This document shows, piece by piece, positions 36,858 through 45,252 of a stretch of 64,000 bases of DNA (positions are counted from its first letter, which is position 1; the number at the start of each line of letters is the position of its first letter). Location of the stretch: assembly GCF_030505195.1 (NCBI RefSeq), contig NZ_CP129672.1, forward strand, positions 1,984,001-2,048,000. The letters are read 5' to 3'. Both the position numbers and the translations under genes were made by a program. The notes beneath the pieces are model-generated. The model had not been told where the DNA came from, did not search any database, and was given only the letters and a program-made list of their open reading frames with translations. This stretch comes from Comamonas testosteroni. Lineage in GTDB: Bacteria; Pseudomonadota; Gammaproteobacteria; Burkholderiales; Burkholderiaceae_C.

Positions 36858-38906
36858 ATGTGGACCCTGATATTGTTTCCATTGGCACGGCTGGCCCAGC
36901 ACAGGTTGTGGGTGTTGATGACGGTACTGTTGCTGGCTCTGGCCTGCCCTTCCGCCTATGCTCAGCCCGTGTTGCAGCTTGAGGTTGGCGACAGCATTTC
37001 GGCCAATGGCTATCTGGCGCTTTTGCGCGATCCAGGTGAATTAATGGATGCCGATGCAGCGGACGCGGCAGCTTCGTGGCGAGCTCTGCCCGGCTCTGTG
37101 AATCTGGGCTATACCGATGATGCGGTATGGCTTCGCCTAAGCGTGCAACGTGGCAGAGATGCTCCTGCCCGCTGGCTGCTTAAGTTCAGCAATGCATTGC
37201 TTGACGATGTACGCTTGTATCGGCGTGATCGTTTCGGGTATTGGCAGTTAGTGCAGCATTCCGGCGAGGAGCAAGATCGCCGACTTTGGCCTATCAATGC
37301 AAGGAATCCTGTGCTGCCGCTGCAACTGGACAGCGCAGCTCCCGAATCCCTTCTATTGCGCGTACAGACACGCAATGCGCTGACGACACGCCTGGAAATT
37401 GCCACGCCAGAGTTGCATGGATCCGAATCGCAGCGCGAAAGCTTTTATTACGGGCTGGGCCTTGGTTTCGGACTGCTGCTGATCCTATTTCATGCGTTGT
37501 TCTGGTTTAAGACGCGCGAGACGGTTAATGCCTGGTACGTGGCTTATGTGGGGATTGCTTTGCAAAGCGAGTGGCTGACTTCCGGCCTGGCCCAACAGAC
37601 CTTCGGTCTGCCGGGATGGCTTTCGGACTATTGGCTGAGCTTGGTCTTGTGTGCGGCCTTACCTGTAGGGGTGTTCTACAGTGATATGCAACTGGGGCTG
37701 GCACAGAGAATGCCGCGCTTCAGTCGGGGCTTGATTGTCGTCTTTACCGCGATAGGGCTGATTGCAGCGACGCTGGTAATCGCAGGTGACTTCGGCTCCG
37801 GCATGCTGCTGATGCAGCTTTCTGCCTTGGCGGCCATGCTCATCATGATAGGGACGGCTATCTGGATGCTGCAAAGAGACGATGGCCGGGCACGCGCATT
37901 TCTGCTGGTGTTTGGTATCTATTACGCTGGCGTGATGGTCTCCTTCTTGCGCAACCTAGGGCTGGTTCCAAACTCAGTGATCTCTCAGAACGCCGCAGCC
38001 TTGGGTACTCTGGTTCACATGGTTGTGATGAGCGTTCGGCTCAGTGGGAACTACGACAGCATGCACCGAGAGAAGGAAGCCGCGCAGCAGCGCGTTGTGG
38101 CGTTGGTCGAGCAACAAAACGAGCTGCTGGAGCAGGAAGTACTTCGTCGAACTGAGGCTTTGCGTCAGGAAATTGGACGAAGAGAGTATCTGGAGACAGA
38201 ACTGCGGGCGGCACTGGAGACAGAGCGCCGGACCAGGCAGTCACAACTGGATTTCATCGCAATGATTTCACATGAGTTTCTCACGCCGTTGGCCATCGTC
38301 AACACGACTGCTCAGCAGATCGCTCGCAATATTGATGCAGCGCGTGAAAAGACGTTGGCACGATGCGTAAATCTGCGCAACGCAGCCAAGCGGATGATGG
38401 CACTGGTCGATGAGTATTTGAGCACCGATCGCATGAACACCGAGCATGCACCGTTTCAACCGCGGGAGTGCTCTGGCGCGGAGTTGCGCGAACTTTTGGA
38501 TGAGTTGGTATCAGACTGGCCTGAAGAAAGAGTGAGACTGCATGACGCAACCATTCCCGATCGGCTGTGGTGCGATTTGCAGCTTATGAGGGTGGCGATC
38601 CGTAATCTGTTGGCGAATGCCGATCGTCACACAGCGTCTGGCCTGCAGTTCGATTTGGAGGTCTTGAGGCAATCTCAAAGCAGAATTGCCTTTCGGGTCA
38701 GTAACCCTGGTACTGAGATACCTGTCGAAGAAGTGCCCTATCTGTTCGAAAAATATTTTCGAGGCCGGCAGGCTCAACAATCTCCAGGGGCAGGGCTGGG
38801 CTTGTACTTGGTTCGCCGGATCGCAGAGCTACATAACGGAGAGGTAGTGCTGGAAGACTTGAGAAAGGATAAAACCGTACGGTTCCTAATAAGTATTCCT
38901 GTATGA
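36858..38906 (+). CDS. Sensor histidine kinase with 7TMR-DISM sensory module
   Basis: 682 residues. Signal/anchor at the N-terminus (LWVLMTVLLLALACPSAYA); periplasmic 7TMR-DISMED2-type domain (about 35-190; YTDDAVWLRLSVQ); seven membrane helices (about 195-400; SFYYGLGLGFGLLLILFHAL first); a coiled coil (405-465); the HisKA domain with the phosphoacceptor in FIAMISHEFLTPLAIV (H471); and HATPase_c with N box RNLLANADRH, a degenerate G1 and G2 GAGLGLYLVRRI. The 7TMR-DISM part often binds carbohydrate-type ligands, which is inference here. Divergent from its presumed response regulator across 116 bp. Confidence 0.92.
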   Translation: MWTLILFPLARLAQHRLWVLMTVLLLALACPSAYAQPVLQLEVGDSISANGYLALLRDPGELMDADAADAAASWRALPGSVNLGYTDDAVWLRLSVQRGRDAPARWLLKFSNALLDDVRLYRRDRFGYWQLVQHSGEEQDRRLWPINARNPVLPLQLDSAAPESLLLRVQTRNALTTRLEIATPELHGSESQRESFYYGLGLGFGLLLILFHALFWFKTRETVNAWYVAYVGIALQSEWLTSGLAQQTFGLPGWLSDYWLSLVLCAALPVGVFYSDMQLGLAQRMPRFSRGLIVVFTAIGLIAATLVIAGDFGSGMLLMQLSALAAMLIMIGTAIWMLQRDDGRARAFLLVFGIYYAGVMVSFLRNLGLVPNSVISQNAAALGTLVHMVVMSVRLSGNYDSMHREKEAAQQRVVALVEQQNELLEQEVLRRTEALRQEIGRREYLETELRAALETERRTRQSQLDFIAMISHEFLTPLAIVNTTAQQIARNIDAAREKTLARCVNLRNAAKRMMALVDEYLSTDRMNTEHAPFQPRECSGAELRELLDELVSDWPEERVRLHDATIPDRLWCDLQLMRVAIRNLLANADRHTASGLQFDLEVLRQSQSRIAFRVSNPGTEIPVEEVPYLFEKYFRGRQAQQSPGAGLGLYLVRRIAELHNGEVVLEDLRKDKTVRFLISIPV

Positions 38907-39035
38907 GTCAGTCAAACTCAAGCGGTGATCTTGCTCTTCCCCCGGGACAAGGTCCATCACTTGCACACTGATGGACTGCGCATATGAACGGCAAGCCTCT
39001 TCCTTTTGAGAAAAATTTGGACAACCCGCAACAGG
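38886..39035 (-). pseudogene. Possible gene fragment left of the IS481 element
   Basis: A minus-strand frame runs out of the IS481 left end and reads PVAGCPNFSQKEEACRSYAQ, then SISVQVMDLVPGEEQDHRLS and a stop inside the 3' end of the kinase gene. The composition looks protein-like and differs from the Arg/Ala-rich chance frames nearby. It may be the tail of a gene split by the insertion. I do not recognise the family. Confidence 0.25.
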
Positions 39036-40094
39036 TGTTTGATCCCACGTTTTGATGGTGCAATTTTTTCCCATGAATGGAAGGAAGCACTATGAGCCAG
39101 GTACTGCACGTGAGCGCCACAACGACAGAGGCAGTCCGTCGAGCGATACAACATAGTCAAGAGCGCTGAAGAGCACTATCCAAGCGCTACGGGATCAGTC
39201 AGAAGACGGTGGCGAAGTGGCAGAAGCGAACCTCGGTCGCCGATCTGCCAACAGGGCCGAGGCAGCCGTGCTCCACCATTTTGTCCGTTGAAGATGAGGC
39301 GGCGATCATCGCCTTTCGCAGGCATACCTTGCTGCCGCTGGACGATTGCCTCTATGCACTGCAGCCGAGCACCCCGCATCTGACGCGCTCGTCGCTGCAT
39401 CGATGTCTGCCGCGTCATGGCATCTCGCGGCTGCCAGAGATTGAAGGCAACAAGCCTGTCAAGAAGAAGTTCAAGAGCTATCCAATCGGTTACTTCCACG
39501 TCGACATTGCCGAGGTGCAAACAGCCCAAGGCAAGCTCTATCTGCTTGTGGCCATTGACCGAACTTCCAAGTTCGCTTTTATCGAACTCCATGCCAAGGC
39601 CGGCAAGATGATTGCTGCACAGTTCCTGCAGCATCTGGTCAGCGCAGTGCCATACACCATCCATACGGTGCTGACTGATAACGCACTAAATGCAAGAGGT
39701 CTTCTGCCAAACGACAACAGCATCGTGCACCGGTCTGGCATCCAGTTTATGAACCGTGCGTGTGATCGGTGGGCTAGCGATCATATTTTTGGCCGCGTCT
39801 GCACCGAGCACAACATTGAACATCGCCTTACCAAGATCAAACATCCTTGGACCAACGGGCAGGTTGAGCGAATGAACCGGACCATCAAAGAAGCTACCGT
39901 CAAGCGCTTTCATTACGACGATCACGAGCAGCTGCAGCAGCATCTGGCTGACTTCATCGCTGCCTACAACTTCGGGCGAAGACTCAAGACGCTCAAGGGC
40001 TTGACGCCGTATGAGTTCATTTGCAAGCAGTGGACATCCGAGCCCAAACGCTTCAAACTCGCTCCGCTCCATCAAATGCCAGGACTAAACACCT
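39033..40094 (+). mobile_element. IS481-family insertion sequence, inactive
   Basis: 26-bp imperfect inverted repeats at 39033-39058 and 40069-40094; both read AGGTGTTT at the outer end and TTTGATGG at the inner end, with 19 of 26 positions matching. It encodes an IS481-type transposase with a nonsense codon. No clear target duplication is visible. It forms the right edge of the adhesin region. Confidence 0.82.
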
Positions 40095-40096
40095 AG
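39092..40096 (+). pseudogene. IS481-family transposase with in-frame TGA and an 18-residue insertion
   Basis: The frame starts with MSQVLHVSATTTEAVRRAIQ, hits TGA at 39167-39169 where relatives have a sense codon, and continues as a helix-turn-helix (SKRYGISQKTVAKWQKR) and a DDE core: YFHVDIAEVQ, HTVLTDN, and HPWTNGQVERMNRTIKEATV. Between the second catalytic Asp-Asn and GIQF, 54 bases (39683-39736) add 18 residues absent from the relatives I recall. Without readthrough only a start at about 39209 could be used, which would lose the N-terminal helix. Confidence 0.85.
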
Positions 40097-40311
40097 TCGG
40101 CGAAATCTGCATAAATCACTGGTGGCGTAACCACCTCTTGCGGTTGCAAGCGACAAAACAGCCCTGCGCGTGAGTTGGATGTGCGCCGACTGAGGCAGAA
40201 CACGAGATCATCGAAATAGACATTTGGGCGCTCGGGTTGCACGGAGCCGTGCCCCCGCACCTGATACCGCGCCAGTGCGGCTAACGTGGTGTTCAGCGGC
40301 GCTATTGGGAT
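40093..40311 (-). pseudogene. Possible gene fragment right of the IS481 element
   Basis: A 72-residue minus-strand frame, closed upstream by a TAG at 40312-40314, reads IPIAPLNTTLAALARYQVRG, then PNVYFDDLVFCLSRRTSNSR and VVTPPVIYADFAD. It ends with a TAG that overlaps the IS481 end. The residue mix is protein-like and there is no ATG, which suggests a remnant of a gene disrupted by the element. Family unknown. The remaining bases to 40506 show nothing else I can support. Confidence 0.3.
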
Positions 40312-40506
40312 CTATGACACTGGCGTCGACCTTGTCGATCCTTGTTCGACTGCTTTGCGACACCACCATCAACCGCTTGCAGCCTGAAGCAAGCGTCTAA
40401 ACTCGACAAGCCTTCGAACCATCCTCCGACCGAAATACAAATTCGTCACAGAGCAGCATTCCGACAAAGGAGTCCTGCCCAGGAAGAGCGGTGAAACTCT
40501 GGACAC

Positions 40507-40536
40507 AAAAAAGCGCTCACATCCGAGCGCTTTTTT
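40507..40536. terminator. Bidirectional terminator downstream of glmS
   Basis: A perfect stem, AAAAAAGCGCTC-ACATCC-GAGCGCTTTTTT, 100 bp downstream of the glmS stop on the minus strand; it also closes the accessory region from the left. Confidence 0.85.
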
Positions 40537-40635
40537 ACTGCTGCTAACTCAAGCAAAAAGTGGGACACCCAGCCCTACTAACTTTATTCGCGTCCGACAA
40601 AATTTATTTACTCTTGTCAGCACGAAGCCATTGGC

Positions 40636-42552
40636 TTATTCCACCGTGACCGACTTGGCCAGGTTGCGCGGCTTGTCCACATCGGTGCCGCGTGCCACCG
40701 CAGTGTGATAGGCCAGCAGCTGAAGCGGCACCACGTGCAGGATGGGGCTCAGCGCACCATAGTTCTCGGGCATGCGAATGACATGCATGCCTTCGCTGCT
40801 TTCGATATTGGTCTTGGCATCGGCCAGCACATAGAGAACACCGCCGCGCGCACGCACTTCCTGCATATTGCTCTTGAGCTTTTCCAGCAGTTCGTCGTTG
40901 GGGGCCACGGTGACCACAGGCATCTGGCTGTCCACCAGCGCCAGCGGGCCATGCTTGAGCTCGCCGGCGGGATAGGCCTCGGCGTGGATGTAGCTGATTT
41001 CCTTGAGCTTGAGCGCACCTTCCAGTGCAATGGGGTAGTGAATGCCGCGACCCAGGAACAGTGCGTTTTCCTTCTTTGCAAAGTCTTCAGCCCAGCTGAT
41101 GATTTGCGGCTCCAGCGCCAACACGGATTGCAGGGCCACGGGAAGGTGGCGCATGGCCGTCAGATATTGCTGCTCTTTCTCTTCCGTGAGACGTCCCTTG
41201 GACTGAGCCAGCGCCAGCGTCAGCAGGAACAGGCCTGCAAGCTGTGTCGTGAAGGCCTTGGTCGATGCCACGCCGATCTCCACGCCGGCGCGCGTGATGT
41301 AGGCCAGCTCGCACTCGCGCACCATGGCGCTGGTGGCCACATTGCAGATGGTCAGGCTGTGCTTCATGCCCAGGCTCTGGGCATGGCGCAGGGCCGCCAA
41401 TGTATCGGCGGTCTCGCCCGACTGGCTGATGGTCACGATCAGGGTCTTGGGATCGGGCACGCTGGTGCGGTAGCGGTACTCGCTGGCCACTTCCACATTG
41501 CAGGGAATGCCGGCAATCGCCTCTATCCAGTACTTGGCCGTGCAGCCGCTGTAATAGCTGGTGCCGCAGGCCAGAATCAGGACCCGGTCGATCTCCTTGA
41601 ACACGCGCCAGGCAGCAGCACCGGTCTTGCCTTCCGAAGTGACCCCGTCAAACAGCTCGGGGGCAATGTTCTTCAAGCCCTCCAGCGTATCGCCCAGTGC
41701 GCGCGGCTGCTCGAAGATTTCCTTTTGCATGTAGTGGCGATAAGGGCCCAGCTCGGCTGCGCCGCTGTGCGCCATCACGGTCCTGACCGGACGCTGCTGC
41801 TCTGTCAGGCGCTCGCCGCTCTTGCTGATGACCCAGTAGCGTCCCGGCTGCAGATCGATCAGATCGCCCTCTTCAAGGTACACGATCTGGTCGGTCACAC
41901 CCGCCAGCGCCATGGCATCGCTGGCCAGGAAATGCTCCGCGCCGTCCTTGCCCACACCCAGAATCAGCGGCGAGCCGGCACGAGCACCCACCACACGGCG
42001 AGGTTCGTCCCGGTGCATCACGCCAATCGCATAGGCGCCATGCAGGCGAGCCGTTGCGGCTTGCACGGCGTCGAAAAGATCGCCGTTGTAGAGACTGTCC
42101 ACCAGATGGGCGATGACCTCGGTGTCGGTCTGACTGGCAAATACATAGCCCTTGGCCTGCAGCTCGGCACGCAAGGCTTCGTAGTTCTCGATGATGCCGT
42201 TGTGCACCAATGCCACGCGTGCCGGTGCATCGGCATCAGCCACGGGCGAGATGCCGGGACCATGGCTGAAGTGCGGATGGGCATTGCGCACCGCAGGCTC
42301 GCCGTGAGTGGCCCAGCGGGTATGGGCAATGCCGGTGAAACCTTCCACATGCTCGGTCTTGACCTGCTCCATCAACTCGGCCACGCGGGCTGTAGAGCGC
42401 GCGCGCTGCAAGCCCTGGCTCAAGCCGTTGGCATCAGCGGCCTGTACAGCCACACCACAGGAGTCATAACCGCGATACTCGAGTCGCTGCAGACCCTGGA
42501 CCAGAACCGGAACGATATTGCGATGAGACACCGCAGCAACAATGCCACACAT
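40636..42552 (-). CDS. glmS: Glutamine-fructose-6-phosphate aminotransferase (isomerizing)
   Basis: 638 residues. N-terminal class II glutaminase with catalytic Cys as residue 2 ([12 protein letters not shown]), [10 protein letters not shown] and [10 protein letters not shown]; then two SIS sugar-isomerase domains ([58 protein letters not shown]) and the C-terminus NLAKSVTVE. It makes glucosamine-6-phosphate, the first step to UDP-GlcNAc for peptidoglycan and LPS. About 30 residues longer than the E. coli enzyme, mostly by insertions in the glutaminase half. Divergent from an Lrp-type gene. glmU lies 2.7 kb away. Confidence 0.97.
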   Translation of the reverse strand: MCGIVAAVSHRNIVPVLVQGLQRLEYRGYDSCGVAVQAADANGLSQGLQRARSTARVAELMEQVKTEHVEGFTGIAHTRWATHGEPAVRNAHPHFSHGPGISPVADADAPARVALVHNGIIENYEALRAELQAKGYVFASQTDTEVIAHLVDSLYNGDLFDAVQAATARLHGAYAIGVMHRDEPRRVVGARAGSPLILGVGKDGAEHFLASDAMALAGVTDQIVYLEEGDLIDLQPGRYWVISKSGERLTEQQRPVRTVMAHSGAAELGPYRHYMQKEIFEQPRALGDTLEGLKNIAPELFDGVTSEGKTGAAAWRVFKEIDRVLILACGTSYYSGCTAKYWIEAIAGIPCNVEVASEYRYRTSVPDPKTLIVTISQSGETADTLAALRHAQSLGMKHSLTICNVATSAMVRECELAYITRAGVEIGVASTKAFTTQLAGLFLLTLALAQSKGRLTEEKEQQYLTAMRHLPVALQSVLALEPQIISWAEDFAKKENALFLGRGIHYPIALEGALKLKEISYIHAEAYPAGELKHGPLALVDSQMPVVTVAPNDELLEKLKSNMQEVRARGGVLYVLADAKTNIESSEGMHVIRMPENYGALSPILHVVPLQLLAYHTAVARGTDVDKPRNLAKSVTVE

Positions 42553-42602
42553 AGAGGTACACCTTAGGTTGTTTGAGCGAGCATGCTAACGGCTACAATA
42601 AA

Positions 42603-42643
42603 AAATTTTCAATCAATAAAAACAACGAAATGATTGAAAATTT
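42603..42643. promoter_or_regulatory. Large palindrome between glmS and the Lrp-type gene
   Basis: A perfect 13-bp inverted repeat, AAATTTTCAATCA (42603-42615) and TGATTGAAAATTT (42631-42643), with a 15-bp spacer, in a very AT-rich divergent region (about 42590-42690). Related half-sites (ATTGATTATTTATTCAAT) follow. This fits an Lrp/AsnC operator for the neighbouring regulator. Confidence 0.6.
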
Positions 42644-42688
42644 CACCAAACAAGAATATTGATTATTTATTCAATAAAATTCATATAA

Positions 42689-43189
42689 ATGAATGAAAAT
42701 TCCATCAATCTGGACGATACCGACTTGCAACTGCTACAGCAATTGCAGCTGGATGCCAGCCTGAGCAACCAGGCCCTGGCCCGGCATCTCGAGCTGTCTG
42801 CCCCTACCTGCCTGCGCCGGGTCAAGCGCCTGCAGGAGCTGGGCCTGATCGAGAAACAAGTCGCCATTCTGAGCAGCGAACACATCGCCCGCCTCACCGG
42901 TCATGGCCTGCAGGCCATTGTGGAAGTCTCGCTGGACCGACAAGACAGCAGCTCACTGCTGCAATTCGAGCACAAGGCAGTGGCCGAACCCGGCGTGCAG
43001 CAATGCTGGCGCGTCTCTCCCGGCCCCGACTTCATCCTCGTCATTGCCTGCATCGATATGCCGGCCTACCTGGCATTGAGCCAGAAGCTGTTCACGCAGG
43101 ATGCCAATGTGCGCAATGTCAAAGCCTTCTTCAGCATCAAGCGAGCCAAATTCAGTACCGCACTGCCCTTGCCCGTCCCCAATCATTAG
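42689..43189 (+). CDS. Lrp/AsnC family transcriptional regulator
   Basis: 166 residues. N-terminal helix-turn-helix (LDDTDLQLLQQLQLDASLSN, then LELSAPTCLRRVKRLQELGLI) and a C-terminal RAM/AsnC effector domain (QAIVEVSLDRQ, CWRVSPGPDFILVIACID, KAFFSIKRAKFSTALPL). It most resembles regulators that respond to an amino acid. It is divergent from glmS over an AT-rich region with a long palindrome. Whether it affects glmS is unknown. Confidence 0.92.
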   Translation: MNENSINLDDTDLQLLQQLQLDASLSNQALARHLELSAPTCLRRVKRLQELGLIEKQVAILSSEHIARLTGHGLQAIVEVSLDRQDSSSLLQFEHKAVAEPGVQQCWRVSPGPDFILVIACIDMPAYLALSQKLFTQDANVRNVKAFFSIKRAKFSTALPLPVPNH

Positions 43190-43316
43190 GGACTTGCACG
43201 CCTTTATTTTTGAACCGCCATGTGTGGTGCGGACGCCGCGCAAGCCCCTCAATAATTGATACAAATTGTATTAATTCGATTATTCTCGCAGCCTTGACTT
43301 AAGCCAATCCCACCAG

Positions 43317-44450
43317 ATGCCCTTGCATCGAGATATTCACCGCCGGACCTACCCTCTACGCGCCTCTTATATGGCACTGGGCGGAGCAGTGGTGGCTGCG
43401 AGCCTGTCATATCTCCCGACCAATCTCGCATGGTGGGCATTCACTGCGGTCAGTGCGCTGCTATGGCCGCATATTGCGTTTTTGCATTCGAGTCGGCAAC
43501 AGGATCAGTTCCATGCGGAGTATTTCAATTCTCTGATAGATGCGCTGATCGTCGGCTGCTGGATTTCTCTGATGCACTGGAGCCTGCTGCCCAGCATCTG
43601 CATTCTGGCCATCGGCGTGGCCGACCGCTTCTATACCGGTTTGAAGCGCCGCTGGCTGCCTTCCCTGATCGCGCTGCTGTGCGGCATGCTGTTCATGGGC
43701 ATCGCCTTAACGCCCACTCCGCAATGGGACGCACCACTGGCGGTGCAGCTCAGCCTGCTGCCGCTGATCATTTTGCACAGCGCCTATGCCAGCTGGTCCA
43801 ACAGCCGGATGCTCAAGGCTCTGGCCAGGCAGAACCTGCAGCTCAAGCTATTGGGGCGCATTGATCCGCTGACCACGGTATACAGCCGCGATTACTGGTG
43901 GAAGAAAGCCCGTGTCGCGCTGCACCAGCACCGCACCGTCAAGGAGCAGACCTGCCTGCTGGTGATTGACATTGACCGGTTCAAGAGCGTGAATGATCTG
44001 TACGGCCATATTGTGGGCGACGATGTTTTGAAAATGATCGGGCTGGCGATTAGAAGCAGCCTGCGCAACAACGATATTGCAGGGCGCTACGGCGGCGATG
44101 AATTCACCGTGCTTTGCAAGCACACCACGGCCAAGGAGGCATATTCGGTCGCCATGCGTATTTGCGAAAAAATTGCTCATATACGCATTCGCGAATATCC
44201 ACAGCTGCACCTCAGTGCGAGTATCGGCGTTGCGGCCGCCGATCACAGTTTTGGCTCGGTGACCGAGTGGATCAAAGCGGCCGACAGTGCGCTTTACAGC
44301 GCCAAGAGCGGCGGGCGCGACCAGGTGATGGATGCCACGCAGCAACCCGAGCGGCAGCACAGTCCCTCGACCATGCCCATGCGACCGGAATCCACGCGAA
44401 TCAGCCCGTCGAGCGCCGGGCAGGAAAACCTGGACCGCGACGTGGTCTGA
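43317..44450 (+). CDS. Diguanylate cyclase, MASE2-GGDEF
   Basis: 377 residues. N-terminal MASE2 membrane module with about six segments (LRASYMALGGAVVAASLSYL; LAWWAFTAVSALLWPHIAFL and following), then a GGDEF domain (about 180-345): IDPLTTVYSRDYWW, VIDIDRFKSVNDLYGHIVGDDVL and active site GRYGGDEF. The product-inhibition I-site RxxD is present five residues before GGDEF (RNND). It should synthesise c-di-GMP at the membrane. The C-terminal tail is polar and disordered. It ends 4 bp from the convergent histidine kinase gene. Confidence 0.93.
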   Translation: MPLHRDIHRRTYPLRASYMALGGAVVAASLSYLPTNLAWWAFTAVSALLWPHIAFLHSSRQQDQFHAEYFNSLIDALIVGCWISLMHWSLLPSICILAIGVADRFYTGLKRRWLPSLIALLCGMLFMGIALTPTPQWDAPLAVQLSLLPLIILHSAYASWSNSRMLKALARQNLQLKLLGRIDPLTTVYSRDYWWKKARVALHQHRTVKEQTCLLVIDIDRFKSVNDLYGHIVGDDVLKMIGLAIRSSLRNNDIAGRYGGDEFTVLCKHTTAKEAYSVAMRICEKIAHIRIREYPQLHLSASIGVAAADHSFGSVTEWIKAADSALYSAKSGGRDQVMDATQQPERQHSPSTMPMRPESTRISPSSAGQENLDRDVV

Positions 44451-44454
44451 GCAC

Positions 44455-45252
44455 TCAGGGCAGGCAGGTTGGCCAGTGCATCTGCAACTGGCATCCCGCA
44501 TTGGGCCGGGCTTGAATTTCCGCCTCGCCACCATGGCGACGACATATATCGCGCACCAGTGCCAGACCGACACCGAGGCCCTCGAACTCGGCCTCGCGAT
44601 GCATGCGCTGAAAGACGCCAAACAGCTTGCCCGCGCGCGCCTGCTCGAAGCCGACTCCGTTGTCCGTCACCGAGATGCAGCAACCGCCTTGCCCGTCGCG
44701 CTGCACATCGACCTGAATGCGCGCCAGAGACATGGTGCGCGTGAACTTGACGGCATTGGCGAGAGCCGCACTCAAAGCCTGCTCCAGCAGATGAGGATCG
44801 GCCAGCAACATGGGCGCTGCCGCAGGCAGACACCACTCGATGCTTCGGCCTTCCGAGCCAGCCTGCAAACGCTGCCGAATACCGGGCAGCAAGGCCTGCA
44901 AGTCCACGGGCTGCGGCCGCAGCACATGGCTCTGAGCCCGGTTCAGCTGCAGCAAACCGTCGAGCATGGCCGCCATGCGCTGGGCGGACTGGTCCATGGT
45001 CTGCAAAAAGCTGCGCGCTTCCTCCAGGTCCTCGACACCCGGGCTGGTGGACTGCAGCAACTCGGCAACCAGCGGATTGAAAGCCAGCAGATGGCGCAGC
45101 GGCGCCCGCAAATCATGCGAGACGGCATGCATCCATTCCTGCTGGGCCGTGCGCAAGGCGGCCAGCTCGGCCTCGCGCCTGGCCAGCAGCGCCAGCGCCT
45201 CGTCCAGGGACTGAGGCGCCAGGCTCTCCAAAGCTTGCTGCACTTGTTCCAT
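44455..45252 (-). CDS. Soluble sensor histidine kinase (phytochrome-type kinase core)
   Basis: 265 residues without a membrane segment or PAS domain. After a coiled coil (1-40) comes HisKA with H46 (MHAVSHDLRAPLRHLL), then HATPase_c: N box ALSAALANAVKFTR, G1 VTDNGVGF, F box FQRMH and G2 GLGVGLALVRDI. Its start overlaps the glmU stop by one base (TGATG), so it is translated with glmU. No response regulator is adjacent. The input may come through a partner protein. Confidence 0.9.
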   Translation of the reverse strand: MEQVQQALESLAPQSLDEALALLARREAELAALRTAQQEWMHAVSHDLRAPLRHLLAFNPLVAELLQSTSPGVEDLEEARSFLQTMDQSAQRMAAMLDGLLQLNRAQSHVLRPQPVDLQALLPGIRQRLQAGSEGRSIEWCLPAAAPMLLADPHLLEQALSAALANAVKFTRTMSLARIQVDVQRDGQGGCCISVTDNGVGFEQARAGKLFGVFQRMHREAEFEGLGVGLALVRDICRRHGGEAEIQARPNAGCQLQMHWPTCLP

